Positions 43,235 to 51,790 of a stretch of DNA of 59,232 nt are shown in pieces (within the stretch, counting starts at the first letter, position 1; each line of letters starts with the position of its first letter). Location: NCBI GenBank assembly GCA_949738465.1, contig CATJBQ010000070.1, forward strand, positions 1 to 59,232, read 5' to 3'. Origin of the DNA: an uncultured Lachnospiraceae bacterium (GTDB taxonomy: Bacteria; Bacillota; Clostridia; Lachnospirales; Lachnospiraceae). Under the pieces are notes generated by a model. It did no database searches. It was not told where the DNA came from and saw nothing but the letters and a program-made list of their open reading frames with translations. The position numbers and the translations under genes were made by a program.

Positions 43235-43582
43235 TTACACCGGCTGCAGCACATCCCAGTGCTCCGCCAGCTTTCCCTCGAAAATCCGGTAGATATCCAC
43301 CACCCTGCACTTGGTATTGCCCGCAGGATCAACATTTTTCAGGTATACGGCGATCATGTCCCCGTCGGAGATCATCATCTTGATATCCAGCTTGAAGTCG
43401 GGCCATTCCTTAAACTTCTGGCCAAAGGCCTCCATCAGCGCCGCTCTGCCCTGATCGACGCCGGGGTTGTGCTGGATGTAATCCTCCCTGACATACTTCA
43501 GCGCGGAATCCACATCGTGGCCGTTGAAAAATTCCCGATAGAAATCTTCAATCAGCTTCTTGTTCTGCTCTGCTTGCGTCAT
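43235..43582 (-). CDS. SnoaL-like/NTF2-fold small protein
   Basis: 115 residues, cone-shaped NTF2-like fold: FYREFFNGHDVDSALKYVREDYIQHNP, DGDMIAVYLKN and the closing IYRIFEGKLAEHWDVLQPV. Such proteins act as cyclases, isomerases or hydratases on aromatic or polyketide-like substrates, and many are ester cyclase-like. ATG 43582 follows AGGAGGGACAGCT. It lies 34 bases upstream of the reductase-like gene and is probably co-transcribed with it and the esterase. Confidence 0.8.
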   Translation of the reverse strand: MTQAEQNKKLIEDFYREFFNGHDVDSALKYVREDYIQHNPGVDQGRAALMEAFGQKFKEWPDFKLDIKMMISDGDMIAVYLKNVDPAGNTKCRVVDIYRIFEGKLAEHWDVLQPV

Positions 43583-43740
43583 AGCTGTCCCTCCTGTATG
43601 ATTTGCCGGCTTTTACCGGTTGATAATTCTATTATAACTATTTTTCACCGGAAATGCTCTGTTTTTTTTGTGCAAATTTATAATTTCCACCTGTAATTTC
43701 CTCTTTTTTTTCCTTTTAAAAAAAGAGACGGAAAAATAAA

Positions 43741-43770
43741 ATCTTAATTTTTTCATCTAAATATTAAGAT
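43741..43770 (-). terminator. Weak AT-rich terminator at the ROK gene end
   Basis: ATCTTAAT / ATTAAGAT with a T-rich run on the minus strand. The stem includes the ROK stop codon. AT-only stem, so weak. Confidence 0.4.
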
Positions 43771-44882
43771 AATTCCTGCTTTGCCGCTTCCAGGTACTTG
43801 TCTACCGCCAGCATGGCCGCGCCCACCGCAGCGCCGTACTCTCCCAGCAGGGATGCGGATAAAATCTCCGGCCCGGACTGTTCAAAGGGATACCATTCCC
43901 GGATCTGCGCCTCCAGCGCCGGCAGCTCCTCCGAAAGCCAGGGGCTTAAGGACCCGCCGACCACGATCCGCCAGCCCAGCATACAGTAGAGATTGTACAG
44001 AAATACGCCCAGATCCTGCAGATATGCCTGCCAGAAAGCGCAGGCCTCCGGCTCCCCGGCCCTTTGCTTCCCGAAAAACTCCGTCAGGCTCTGGCTGCCG
44101 GTTCTTTTGCAGATGGTTTCTCTGGAAAGAATCCCGTCCAGATGCCGGATCTGCGATGCGCCGGGAACCAGCATACAGCCCAGTTCCCCGTTGATTCCTG
44201 CAAAATCCAGCACATTCCCCTCATGGACAAAGGCTGCGGAGAGCTTCTGCCCCAGATTCACATAGACAAAGCTGCCCTCCCGCTTTCCCTGCCAGCAGTG
44301 GGCCACCGCCGCCATCTTTGTGCTGTTGCGGAAGCGCGCCGGCATTCCAAGAGCCTCCCGGGCCAGCTTTAAGTCCATGTCCATCTCCCTGTTTTCTTCC
44401 CTGCGGGCCACCAGCTCCTCATCCCGCATCGTAAGCCCCAGGGTAATTCCCACATCCAGCAGCTTCTCCTTAGGGATCCCTGCCCTCTCCCCGAAGCTGC
44501 GGATCTCCTCCCCCACCCTCTGCCAGTATTCCCCGGTGTTTTCCTGTTTCAGCGGTACGCTCTTACGGGCGGTGATATGCGCGCCAAGATCCAGCATCAC
44601 CAGGTGCAGCGTATCGCTGGCGGCCTCCACACCAACAGAGTACCTGGCGTCGTAAACCGGACAGATACACACGGGCTTACGCCCTCCGGTGGAATCTAAG
44701 GCCCTTCCCGTGGTCAGAAGCCCCCAGCCCGTCAATTCCTTTACCAGATAATTCACCGTGGCAAGGCTCATATCCAGCCGCTCCACCAGCTCCTGCTTGG
44801 TCATCTCTCCCTGCATGAACAGCAGATTCACCAGCCGTTTCCGGTTGTTGCTGCGCACATGATTGTTGGTTGTCGCTTCCAT
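43764..44882 (-). CDS. ROK-family transcriptional regulator
   Basis: 372 residues. N-terminal winged helix (MTKQELVERLDMSLATVNYLVKELTGWGLL) and a C-terminal actin-fold kinase-like domain (VGVEAASDTLHLVMLDLG; GEYGAAVGAAMLAVD). The usual ROK zinc signature (CxCGxxGCxE) is absent: after GINGELGCML comes VPGASQIRHLDGILSRETICK. So it is a regulator with a divergent effector domain. ATG 44882 is taken; an upstream GTG (44891) is possible. Its operator may be the inverted repeat at 47669. Confidence 0.85.
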   Translation of the reverse strand: MEATTNNHVRSNNRKRLVNLLFMQGEMTKQELVERLDMSLATVNYLVKELTGWGLLTTGRALDSTGGRKPVCICPVYDARYSVGVEAASDTLHLVMLDLGAHITARKSVPLKQENTGEYWQRVGEEIRSFGERAGIPKEKLLDVGITLGLTMRDEELVARREENREMDMDLKLAREALGMPARFRNSTKMAAVAHCWQGKREGSFVYVNLGQKLSAAFVHEGNVLDFAGINGELGCMLVPGASQIRHLDGILSRETICKRTGSQSLTEFFGKQRAGEPEACAFWQAYLQDLGVFLYNLYCMLGWRIVVGGSLSPWLSEELPALEAQIREWYPFEQSGPEILSASLLGEYGAAVGAAMLAVDKYLEAAKQELS

Positions 44883-44936
44883 TTCACACACCCCATTCTG
44901 TTATTTTAAAAAAATCTCCGGCTGACGCCTTTTTTA

Positions 44937-45662
44937 TCATAACATTATGAGGATACTTTTGTCAAAAATGGCAAAGGCATTGAGGGCCTCCACCACACGG
45001 AGGGAAAGCTCCCCGCAAAGATGGGCCGGCCGCCCGTCCAAAAGGGCCTGTGCCAGATCACACGCCAAGGCCGCGCATATTGCTTCTGGGCTCGGAATCT
45101 GCCGCAAAGAGCAGCTCCTGACTGCTTCTGCACTCTCCCCTTCTGGTGACCATGGTGATGATTTTTGCCGGATGGGGATCTGTCACGGCTCCCACCAGCT
45201 CCTCCAGCTTCCCGCCGTCATAGAGGGAAACCGGCACGCCGAAGGAATCGGGATCCGGCACGGTTAAGGATCCCCTGATGCCGTAAAGCTCCAGGCAGGG
45301 CAGGGTGGAATCCCACACGTCGAAGCTCATGTTGATGTTCCCCACAGCCCCGCAGACAAATTCCATAATACCGCTGTAGTGGGTGGGAACCTCCGCCGTT
45401 GTCATGGTCCCCTGAATCTTACGCTCCGGGCGGCCGCTGGTGGTAAAGCAGGCCGCCCGCCGGATGGGCCCAAGAAGGCTTACCAGAGTCGTCAGGTAGT
45501 AGGGGCCCATATCAAACATGGGGCCGCCTGCCTGGCCTTTTCCTCATACAGGTCCGCCACCGCCAGAAGCTCCACATTTTTACAATGCTTTGTGAGATTT
45601 GTCATGTACACATCCGCAATGGTTCCGCATCCGATGATGCCGACGCCGATTTTTTTACTCAT
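44937..45662 (-). pseudogene. Decayed Gfo/Idh/MocA dehydrogenase
   Basis: A start (ATG 45662 after AAGGAGCGG) and a normal N-terminus (KKIGVGIIGCGTIADVYM...) lead for about 45 residues, then jump to QAGGPMFDMGPYYLTTL, which belongs to the later GG..FDxG motif of this family. About 130 residues including the CEKP signature are missing and the frame changes. The middle is open (45058-45519), but a second shift near GLGV at 45060 separates the C-terminal part LAQALLDGRPAHL...AFAIFDK, which ends at 44937. It sits between TIM-barrel isomerases and the ROK regulator, so it was once their dehydrogenase. Confidence 0.8.
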
Positions 45663-45689
45663 AATAACCGCTCCTTTTCATCATATTTT

Positions 45690-46598
45690 TCAAACACGTT
45701 CTAATACTTCGTGGAAATAGTAGGAGGACAACGCCATGGCTGCCAGGTAGTCCGGCGCACCGTCATCCTCAATGGTGACCCAGCCCTGGAAGTTATGCTT
45801 CTTCACCAGCTTCCACAGCTCCTCTAAGGGCAGCACGCCCTCCCCCGGCTCCCAGAACCAGCGCCAGCCGTCGTCCCTGATCTCCGGGTCCATACCGTAA
45901 CGGACCGCATCGGGAACCGCCAGAGAAGCCGTATCCTTCAGATGGAAGGTACAGATCCGTTCCGCGTAGGTATCGTAAAAATCCAGAAGATCGTCTCCCA
46001 TCAGTGCGATCTGGGCCGTATCCAGGCAGTAGAAAACCTTCCCGGGGTCCGTCATCTCCAGGAACCGCCGGTGATTTTCCTTGTTGACGGCGCAGAAAAA
46101 TTCGTTGTGGAGCCCCACCTGGATACCGTGGTCCAGGGCGTAGGCGCCAATCTCATCGATGACTCTGGCCGAAACCGCAAGATCCTCCTCCGACAGTGGG
46201 CCGTGCACGCAGTAATTCCTGGCGGGACACATATTCAAATGCTTTCCGCCAAACTTTTCCAGGATATCAATGGCATCCTTTGCCGCACGCAGTACCTCGT
46301 CGTGCTTCTCCGGAATCTGGGAATCATCCGACGCGTGGAACATGCCGCTGACTTCAATGCCATGCTCACCGGCAAAAGCCGTAAACTCCTGAGGCGTTCC
46401 GAACAGCCCCAGAATCTCCCTAAGGTCCCAGGGGGCCAGTTCAATCCCCTCATAGCCCGTGGCCTTATGGTAACGCAGGATTCGGTCCCAGTCCTGGTAA
46501 TAAGCTATATTGCTCTTGTCTTCATAGTAAAAATCACGGAAATTGTCAATCTGCTTATAGGGAACCGTCTTCCAGTGACTCATGTGGGATAATTTCAT
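45690..46598 (-). CDS. Sugar phosphate isomerase/epimerase TIM barrel
   Basis: 302 residues. GIELAPWDL, VGLHNEFFCAV (Glu), FYCLDTAQIALMG (Asp), CTFHLKDTA (His) and GWVTIEDDGA (Glu) place the four metal ligands of the xylose-isomerase-like family. ATG 46598 follows GGAGGAAAGGAGAG; the ORF could extend ten codons. It overlaps the upstream TIM-barrel gene by 44 bases, so the two are coupled. The dead dehydrogenase gene follows. Substrate unknown. Confidence 0.87.
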   Translation of the reverse strand: MKLSHMSHWKTVPYKQIDNFRDFYYEDKSNIAYYQDWDRILRYHKATGYEGIELAPWDLREILGLFGTPQEFTAFAGEHGIEVSGMFHASDDSQIPEKHDEVLRAAKDAIDILEKFGGKHLNMCPARNYCVHGPLSEEDLAVSARVIDEIGAYALDHGIQVGLHNEFFCAVNKENHRRFLEMTDPGKVFYCLDTAQIALMGDDLLDFYDTYAERICTFHLKDTASLAVPDAVRYGMDPEIRDDGWRWFWEPGEGVLPLEELWKLVKKHNFQGWVTIEDDGAPDYLAAMALSSYYFHEVLERV

Positions 46599-47604
46599 TT
46601 TCACTCTCTCCTTTCCTCCTGGCAGCATACATGGACACCGCCTGCTCCGTATACCCCGCCGGGATCAATGTGCGGTTGATATAGCTCCTGGTCCGCAAAA
46701 TGGAACGGCAGCTATCGTAGGAATTGCGGCAGTTAAACACAATGCCGCCCTGGTAGCCCGCCTCCTGCAGCGCCTTTAAAACTGCCACAAAATCCACGGT
46801 CCCGTCCCCGATATCCCGGAACACCTTGGTGGCCCTCCTGGCCGGGAACTCCGGCAAGGGGGTAAGATACGCCTCCTGCTCATCCATAAAGGCCGTATCG
46901 GTAAAATGCACTACGCCGATCCTTCCCGCCGCCTGTTTCACCAGCTTTGCCGGATCTGCACCGGCGATCTGAAGGTGGGCCGTATCTAAGTCAAGCTTCA
47001 CCGCCGGGAGCTTCTCCAGTAACTCCAGCACGGCCTCCCCCCGAAATAGGCCCCAGTAAGGGTTCTTCACACAGAGCACAATCCCCGCTTCCCCGGCACG
47101 CTCCGCCAGATCCCGGATCACGTCTGCCAGCTTCCGGAGAAAATCCGCCTCCTTAAGTCCTTCCTGTCCTGCAAGCAGGCCCTTCACCGCAAAAACCGGC
47201 GGCGTAACCGTCAGCGTCAGAACCGGACAGCTTAAGCCCACGGCAAACGCCAGCGCCTCCTGGGCGAAATGATCAAGCGCCCCCAGGTACATCTCCGGCG
47301 CTCCGGCGCAAAACAGCGCGGAATCCAGATGGATACAGTCCACAGCCGTAATGCCCTGCTCCTTTAAAAATGCCAGATACCCCCTGGGACCCCCAAACTT
47401 CATCTGAATGGAACGCATGCTCCTGGGAATCCCCGAACGCCCACCGAAGTCCCATTTCGGCTCGTAAGGTATCGCAATCCGCCCAAAACCACCCGCCGAA
47501 ATCAAGGAATACAATTCATCCCAGAAATACCTGCTCTCCCGCTTATTCCGGTTGGGGACCTGCCGGTCTAAATCCACCACTTCAGTGCTAAAACTCGTCT
47601 TCAT
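46555..47604 (-). CDS. Second TIM-barrel isomerase-like protein of the ROK cluster
   Basis: 349 residues of the same superfamily but more divergent. LCVKNPYWGLF holds a Lys-Asn where Glu is expected, KLDLDTAHLQIAG has Asp/His, VVHFTDTAFM has His, and GGIVFNCRNSY has no Glu. The metal site is therefore incomplete, and a non-catalytic or altered role is possible. The C-terminal 45 residues extend past the barrel. ATG 47604 follows AAAAGGAGGTTTTTCC. First gene of the operon; promoter with operator at 47642-47688. Confidence 0.75.
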   Translation of the reverse strand: MKTSFSTEVVDLDRQVPNRNKRESRYFWDELYSLISAGGFGRIAIPYEPKWDFGGRSGIPRSMRSIQMKFGGPRGYLAFLKEQGITAVDCIHLDSALFCAGAPEMYLGALDHFAQEALAFAVGLSCPVLTLTVTPPVFAVKGLLAGQEGLKEADFLRKLADVIRDLAERAGEAGIVLCVKNPYWGLFRGEAVLELLEKLPAVKLDLDTAHLQIAGADPAKLVKQAAGRIGVVHFTDTAFMDEQEAYLTPLPEFPARRATKVFRDIGDGTVDFVAVLKALQEAGYQGGIVFNCRNSYDSCRSILRTRSYINRTLIPAGYTEQAVSMYAARRKGESENEIIPHESLEDGSL

Positions 47605-47641
47605 GGAAAAACCTCCTTTTGTATAATGTCTTTCTGCTATC

Positions 47642-47688
47642 AGAATACACCCACTTTTTCTTATTATCAATACTTTTGTTTAAGTATT
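47642..47688 (-). promoter_or_regulatory. Promoter with overlapping inverted-repeat operator
   Basis: Minus strand TTGATA (47670-47665), 17 bases, TATTCT (47647-47642). The inverted repeat AATACTT-TTGTTT-AAGTATT (47669-47688) overlaps the -35, as a repressor site would. Confidence 0.55.
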
Positions 47689-47730
47689 AATCAAAATTCA
47701 GGCGTACATCTGACCAATATTGATGTGATC

Positions 47731-47772
47731 AAAAAAGAAATCCGGTGCGGGCTCGCATCGGATTTCTTTTCT
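47731..47772. terminator. Bidirectional terminator next to the nuclease remnant
   Basis: GAAATCCG / CGGATTTC stem with extra TGCG/CGCA pairs; A-run on the left, T-rich tail on the right. Confidence 0.75.
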
Positions 47773-47784
47773 TTCTTCCTTTCT

Positions 47785-48036
47785 TCATCTATCATTCCGG
47801 ATTTTTTCTATCATCGCCTGGAAGCCAGCTTCTTCTCCCCTGCGATACCCTGCCAGTTCTCCATCCTCATAGCCGTCCTGATAGACTGTCCTCTTATATT
47901 TCTTCTCATCAAATTCCGTCAACAGCATATGCAAGACCTCCGTTCTCTGCCTGATCAATACAACCCTTCTGGAATATTTTCCGACCCGGAAAAACAGATC
48001 TTTCAGATAAACAGAACTTACCACACTTTCCCCCAT
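47785..48036 (-). pseudogene. C-terminal remnant of an Rpn/PD-(D/E)XK transposase-like protein
   Basis: 83 codons. The part from YSRRVVLIRQRTEVLHMLL, then TEFDEKKYKRTVYQDGYEDG, has the C-terminal tail of Rpn-family nucleases, with the charged GELAGYRRGEEAGF repeat. The nuclease domain itself is missing, and the first 20 residues look like non-homologous filler. Its terminator is preserved. Presumably a deletion relic. Confidence 0.6.
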
Positions 48037-48041
48037 ATGTC

Positions 48042-48081
48042 AAAAGGGCAATTTCGAAACCATTACGGCCCCAAATTGCCC
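48042..48081 (-). terminator. Terminator of the chimeric pseudogene
   Basis: GGGCAATTT / AAATTGCCC, with CTTTTGACA following on the minus strand. Confidence 0.65.
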
Positions 48082-48121
48082 TCTCTCCTCGTTATCCTGC
48101 TATTTTCTTATGCTCCCCTTA

Positions 48122-49310
48122 TTATTTCATCCTGGAGGGCGCCTTCACCACGAAATCCTCCATCTGACGGTACATCTTAAGCTCCTCCTGGATCTCCTCC
48201 ACATGGGGCTCGTAGCGCTCCTCGGTGTGGCGGGCGATCTCCCGCATATGGTCGAACTTGCCCATCATGGTGAGACGGTCCCGGTTATCCTCCGGCCAGG
48301 TGAAATGCATCTTCCCGTCTGCATCCAGGGAAATGTTGCCCTTCCGGCCGCAGACCACGCACTCCACATAATCCCGGCCCGGCTTGGCGATCACGGTGCT
48401 TAAATGGCAGCCCGGACAGGCTTCCCCGTCATTCAGATCACCAAGCCAGCGGTGCTCCCAGTCGATCTGGGGATTCAAAACCGCATGGCCCACATTCTGT
48501 CCCAGGTATTTTGCCCTGGTCATGTAATCCTTACGCATCAGCGCCTCGCCGGGATCCGCCACCCGCTCTAAGCTGATCCCTTCCGCAAAATGCTCCTCAA
48601 TGTACTCCTTCATCACCCGGATGGGCCGGGTCTGCTGCATCATAAGCTCCCTTCCGATGATCTCCTTGCAGGAGATGAGAAGGTCTGACAATGCCAGCCA
48701 AAGCTCGTCCGGCGACACGGCACTGTCCTCCCGGTCCGCGAAAACCGTAAACAGCTCAAACTCATCCGCCCTCTGCCCGACCGTTTCCTCAAAAACCTCC
48801 AGCGCCGCATCCCCGGCCGTTACGATACAGCGGTGGATCTCACCGTTCTGGCCTGCCGGGCAGCTTACACCCACGGTCAGCTTCAGCCCTTCAAAGATAT
48901 CCAGGGTTTTTTCCAGCCTCTGACAGAGCTCCTCCACTTTTCCCGGAAGCGCACTCTCCTTCTCCTCCGGATAATTTAACAGGAGTACAATGCCGGAATG
49001 GAGCAGCACGCCCACCTCCTCGCTTCCTTCCGTCAAAAATATAGCTGTTGATAAAATGACGCCGAAGCTTGTCTCTGTCACGCTGGCATTCGTTCTTCAG
49101 CTTCTGAAAGCTGTATTGTTCTTCCTCCAAGGCCTTCACCAGCTTTTTCAGGCTGTCCGTAAGCTCCCGCTGGCTGATGGGCTTCAACAGGTAGGCGTCC
49201 ACCCCGTACTGCAGCGCTCCGTGGACATATTCAAAATGGCGGTAGCCGCTGAATACGATATATTTCAGATTCAGATGCTGCTGGTGGCACCATTCAAAAG
49301 TCTGAATCAT
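48122..49310 (-). pseudogene. Chimeric relic: response regulator (YesN type) joined to a flavodoxin-family C-terminus
   Basis: From 49310 the sequence reads as the later half of a receiver domain (MIQTFEWCHQ...YIVFSGYRHFEYVHGALQYGVDAYLLKPIS), without the phospho-acceptor part. A frameshift near 49035 moves the reading into the frame starting LTEGSEEVGVLLHSG, the middle of the regulator. After YIEEHFAEGISLERVA, the start of the AraC helix-turn-helix, it jumps at about nt 48550 to the C-terminal 130 residues of a protein like the FMN reductase at 42250 (CPGCH...CVVCG). So there are three lesions: 5' loss, frameshift and a fusion deletion. Confidence 0.75.
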
Positions 49311-49456
49311 GTTCTTTCCCGGTGTTTTTCACACTGATTTCATCGATTTCCTTTTCTTCTGAAATCTTCTGAATTTAGGGATATTGTACCAGCACACAGC
49401 CGATTTCGCAACCGTATTTTTATTTGTATTTTTGTCCGATTTTTTTGCAAAAATAC

Positions 49457-49483
49457 AAAAAAGATAAGGCCTGGAGCCTTATC
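49457..49483 (-). terminator. Minus-strand terminator upstream of the hydrolase
   Basis: GATAAGGC / GCCTTATC 8-bp stem followed by TTTTTTG on the minus strand. It would stop antisense transcription coming through the hydrolase gene. Confidence 0.7.
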
Positions 49484-49537
49484 CTCTGGAAACGATATGC
49501 AGAGGGAATATTTCCCATTCCGCTCCCGCCAGATCTG

Positions 49538-49546
49538 TGCTATACT
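49538..49546 (+). promoter_or_regulatory. Extended -10 promoter of the hydrolase gene
   Basis: TGCTATACT (extended -10, 49538-49546) lies only six bases before the first ATG at 49553. A start of transcription seven bases after the -10 would fall on the ATG, and no ribosome site is present, so the mRNA may be leaderless. Confidence 0.55.
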
Positions 49547-49552
49547 TAAACC

Positions 49553-50620
49553 ATGATGACCGCAGATAAAACAAAAACCAGACAACCAAAACACAAAAGA
49601 ATCCGCCGGGTCCTGCTGCTGCTCCTGCTGCCGCTTTTTATCCTCTACTGGGTAATCTGCTATTTCCTGGTAAGCCTGGCCCTGGTCCCCTCCTTCATGG
49701 AAAAAACGGAGGTTTTTCACACGGTGACGGAGGTCAGTGTGGAAGCCCTGGTGCAGACAAGCGATATCAAAAGCAACCGCGCCGCCCTTTGGGCCGAGAC
49801 CAACGAATGGCTGGAACATGCCCAGGCGGAGAAGCTTTCCGTGACCACCGAAGACGGCTATCTTCTGGTGGGCGTTCTTTTTACGCCCCAGACGTCTGCC
49901 TCCCCTGGCACAGACGCCGGAGAACCCACAGACGCTTCTTGCGCCAATTCCCACCGCTGGGTGCTTCTGCTCCACGGCTACACCGGCTGGAAGGAGGAGC
50001 TCTACCCCGTCGCCTGCCAGTACGTACAGCAGGGCTACCATGCCCTGGTCCCCGACATGCGCTGCAGCGGCGAGAGCGAAGGGGATTTCATTGGCATGGG
50101 CTGGACCGACCGGATCGACAACCAGCTCTGGATCGATGAAATCCTCTCCCGTGATCCCGAGGCCCAGATTATCCTCCAGGGCCAGTCCATGGGGGCCGCC
50201 TGCGCCCTGATTATGTCCGGCGGGGAGCTGCCGGACCAGGTGAAGGCCGTAATCAGCGACTGCGCCTACACCGACGCCTACTCCATGTTTGCCAAGCAGA
50301 TGAAGGACTGGTTCGGACTGCCCTCCTTTCCGCTCTTAGACAGCATGAATCTGATGCTGCAGCTACGGGGCGGCTATGACCTTCGGGACGCCTCCGCCCT
50401 TGACGCAGTAAAAAACACCTCCCTCCCGGTGCTTTTGATCCACGGGGAGGAGGACGACATAGTTCCGGTGTCTATGGCACAGGAGTTGTATGATGCTGCC
50501 GGCGGCAGGAAGGAGCTTCTGCTCATTCCCGGAGCCGGCCATGCCCAGGCCATGGAAAAGGAGCCGGAGCTTTATTTTGATACGATCTTTGACTTTTTAT
50601 CGGAAGGCTGCCCAAACTGA
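49553..50620 (+). CDS. Membrane-anchored alpha/beta hydrolase
   Basis: 355 residues. Positively charged N-terminus (KTKTRQPKHKRIRR) and one membrane helix (about 20-43) anchor an extracellular serine hydrolase. LLLHGYTGWKEE is the oxyanion region, Ser212 in GQSMG the nucleophile, with Asp in HGEEDDIVP and His in GAGHAQAME. Similar to BAAT/YqiA-like alpha/beta hydrolases (YfhR-type). The first ATG (49553) and the second (49556) are both possible. Its 3' end overlaps the convergent ArsA gene by 49 bases. Confidence 0.87.
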   Translation: MMTADKTKTRQPKHKRIRRVLLLLLLPLFILYWVICYFLVSLALVPSFMEKTEVFHTVTEVSVEALVQTSDIKSNRAALWAETNEWLEHAQAEKLSVTTEDGYLLVGVLFTPQTSASPGTDAGEPTDASCANSHRWVLLLHGYTGWKEELYPVACQYVQQGYHALVPDMRCSGESEGDFIGMGWTDRIDNQLWIDEILSRDPEAQIILQGQSMGAACALIMSGGELPDQVKAVISDCAYTDAYSMFAKQMKDWFGLPSFPLLDSMNLMLQLRGGYDLRDASALDAVKNTSLPVLLIHGEEDDIVPVSMAQELYDAAGGRKELLLIPGAGHAQAMEKEPELYFDTIFDFLSEGCPN

Positions 50621-51762
50621 ATCGTCAGATCTTCCTCCCGGAATTTTGCCCCGGTAATTTCTAAGCCCGCAAACTCCTTCGGACACGGGAAGCGGCGGAG
50701 TTCATTGCCCACTCCCACCAGAAGCTCCTCCCCGTTCTGCTCTAAGCGCAACTCCTCTTTTTTTGCAAAGGGCAGGCGGATCTTGAGGGTTCCCTCCTCC
50801 CGGTCGGCCTCGTAGCTGCTCTGCCGGAACAGGATATCGTCCGGGCGGCATTTGTCAAACATCTGTTCTCCTACCTCTGTGAGCATTTCCAGGGTACGCA
50901 GTTCCCCGGACTTTCGTTCCACATAAAATTGGGGGACCTGGCCAAAGCTCTTTTGGATTTCGGTAAGCCCTTCCTCCTGCAGCCGGATCCATTTATGAAA
51001 ATACCCCTCCATGGCCCTGGCCGGATACAGTTGGTTGACGATCACCGCATCCACGTTATAGCCGTACAGATACAGGCAGGTAAAATTGTGCCTGACCTCC
51101 CGGATCACGATTTTCTCCGGGGTGGTCGCCACCCGGAGGCTTACCACGTCATGGTTCTTCAAAAGCTTCTGTAGGCGCTTCATTTTTTCCACCAGCCCTT
51201 CGATCTCGTCGAACACCTGATCCCCCGGCATCGGAACCTTCATGGTCTTTTCGATCAGCCGCCCCACCGTCTTTACAGCCAGCCGCTCCACCGGCAGAAG
51301 CTTTTTTAAAAAGCCGGACAAACGCTCCGGATATTTCAGAAGGGCCAGGGTCTCCCCGGTGGGCGCGCAGTCTACGACAATCGTGTCGTAATCCCCACTT
51401 TCATAGATGTCCAGAATCCGGAACATGGAAAACAGCTCCTCGAATCCCGGAAATACCAGCAGCTCCTCCGCCTCGATCCCGCTTCCGCCCCGGGCCGTGA
51501 GAAGCTTTTCAAAATACTCCCTGATGTTCCCCCAGCTTTTCTCGCTCTCATATACGGTGTCAATTTCCACCGCATACAGATCCGGGGCCACCTCCACCGG
51601 CTCCCGCCCGATACTCCTGTCAAAAGAGTCCCCCAGGCTGTGGGCCGCGTCCGTGCTCATGACGATCACACGCCTCCCATCCTTAGCGATTTTCGCCGCC
51701 GCTGCCGCCGCCATGCTGGTCTTTCCCACACCGCCTTTTCCTGTATAGATGATAATCCTCAT
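50572..51762 (-). CDS. ArsA/Get3-type ATPase, second copy
   Basis: 396 residues. Deviant Walker A YTGKGGVGKTS at the N-terminus, STDAAHSLGDSFD (switch I) and VVDCAPTGETLALLKYPE (switch II). The C-terminal 90 residues resemble the ArsA HSP20-like domain (FRQSSYEADREEGTLKIRLP...LTIQFGQ). No Cys pair of the arsenite site or second ATPase half is visible. Arsenic resistance is therefore unlikely; tail-anchor-like or chaperone-type roles are possible. ATG 51762 follows AGGAAGGAAAGCAGAGC. Same strand as, and after, an 81-residue protein and the first copy. Confidence 0.85.
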   Translation of the reverse strand: MRIIIYTGKGGVGKTSMAAAAAAKIAKDGRRVIVMSTDAAHSLGDSFDRSIGREPVEVAPDLYAVEIDTVYESEKSWGNIREYFEKLLTARGGSGIEAEELLVFPGFEELFSMFRILDIYESGDYDTIVVDCAPTGETLALLKYPERLSGFLKKLLPVERLAVKTVGRLIEKTMKVPMPGDQVFDEIEGLVEKMKRLQKLLKNHDVVSLRVATTPEKIVIREVRHNFTCLYLYGYNVDAVIVNQLYPARAMEGYFHKWIRLQEEGLTEIQKSFGQVPQFYVERKSGELRTLEMLTEVGEQMFDKCRPDDILFRQSSYEADREEGTLKIRLPFAKKEELRLEQNGEELLVGVGNELRRFPCPKEFAGLEITGAKFREEDLTIQFGQPSDKKSKIVSK

Positions 51763-51790
51763 GCTCTGCTTTCCTTCCTGCATTCCTGCC

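Noticed and set aside
49340-50041. 233-codon minus-strand open frame
   Set aside because: It lies opposite the alpha/beta hydrolase and has no domain or ribosome site.
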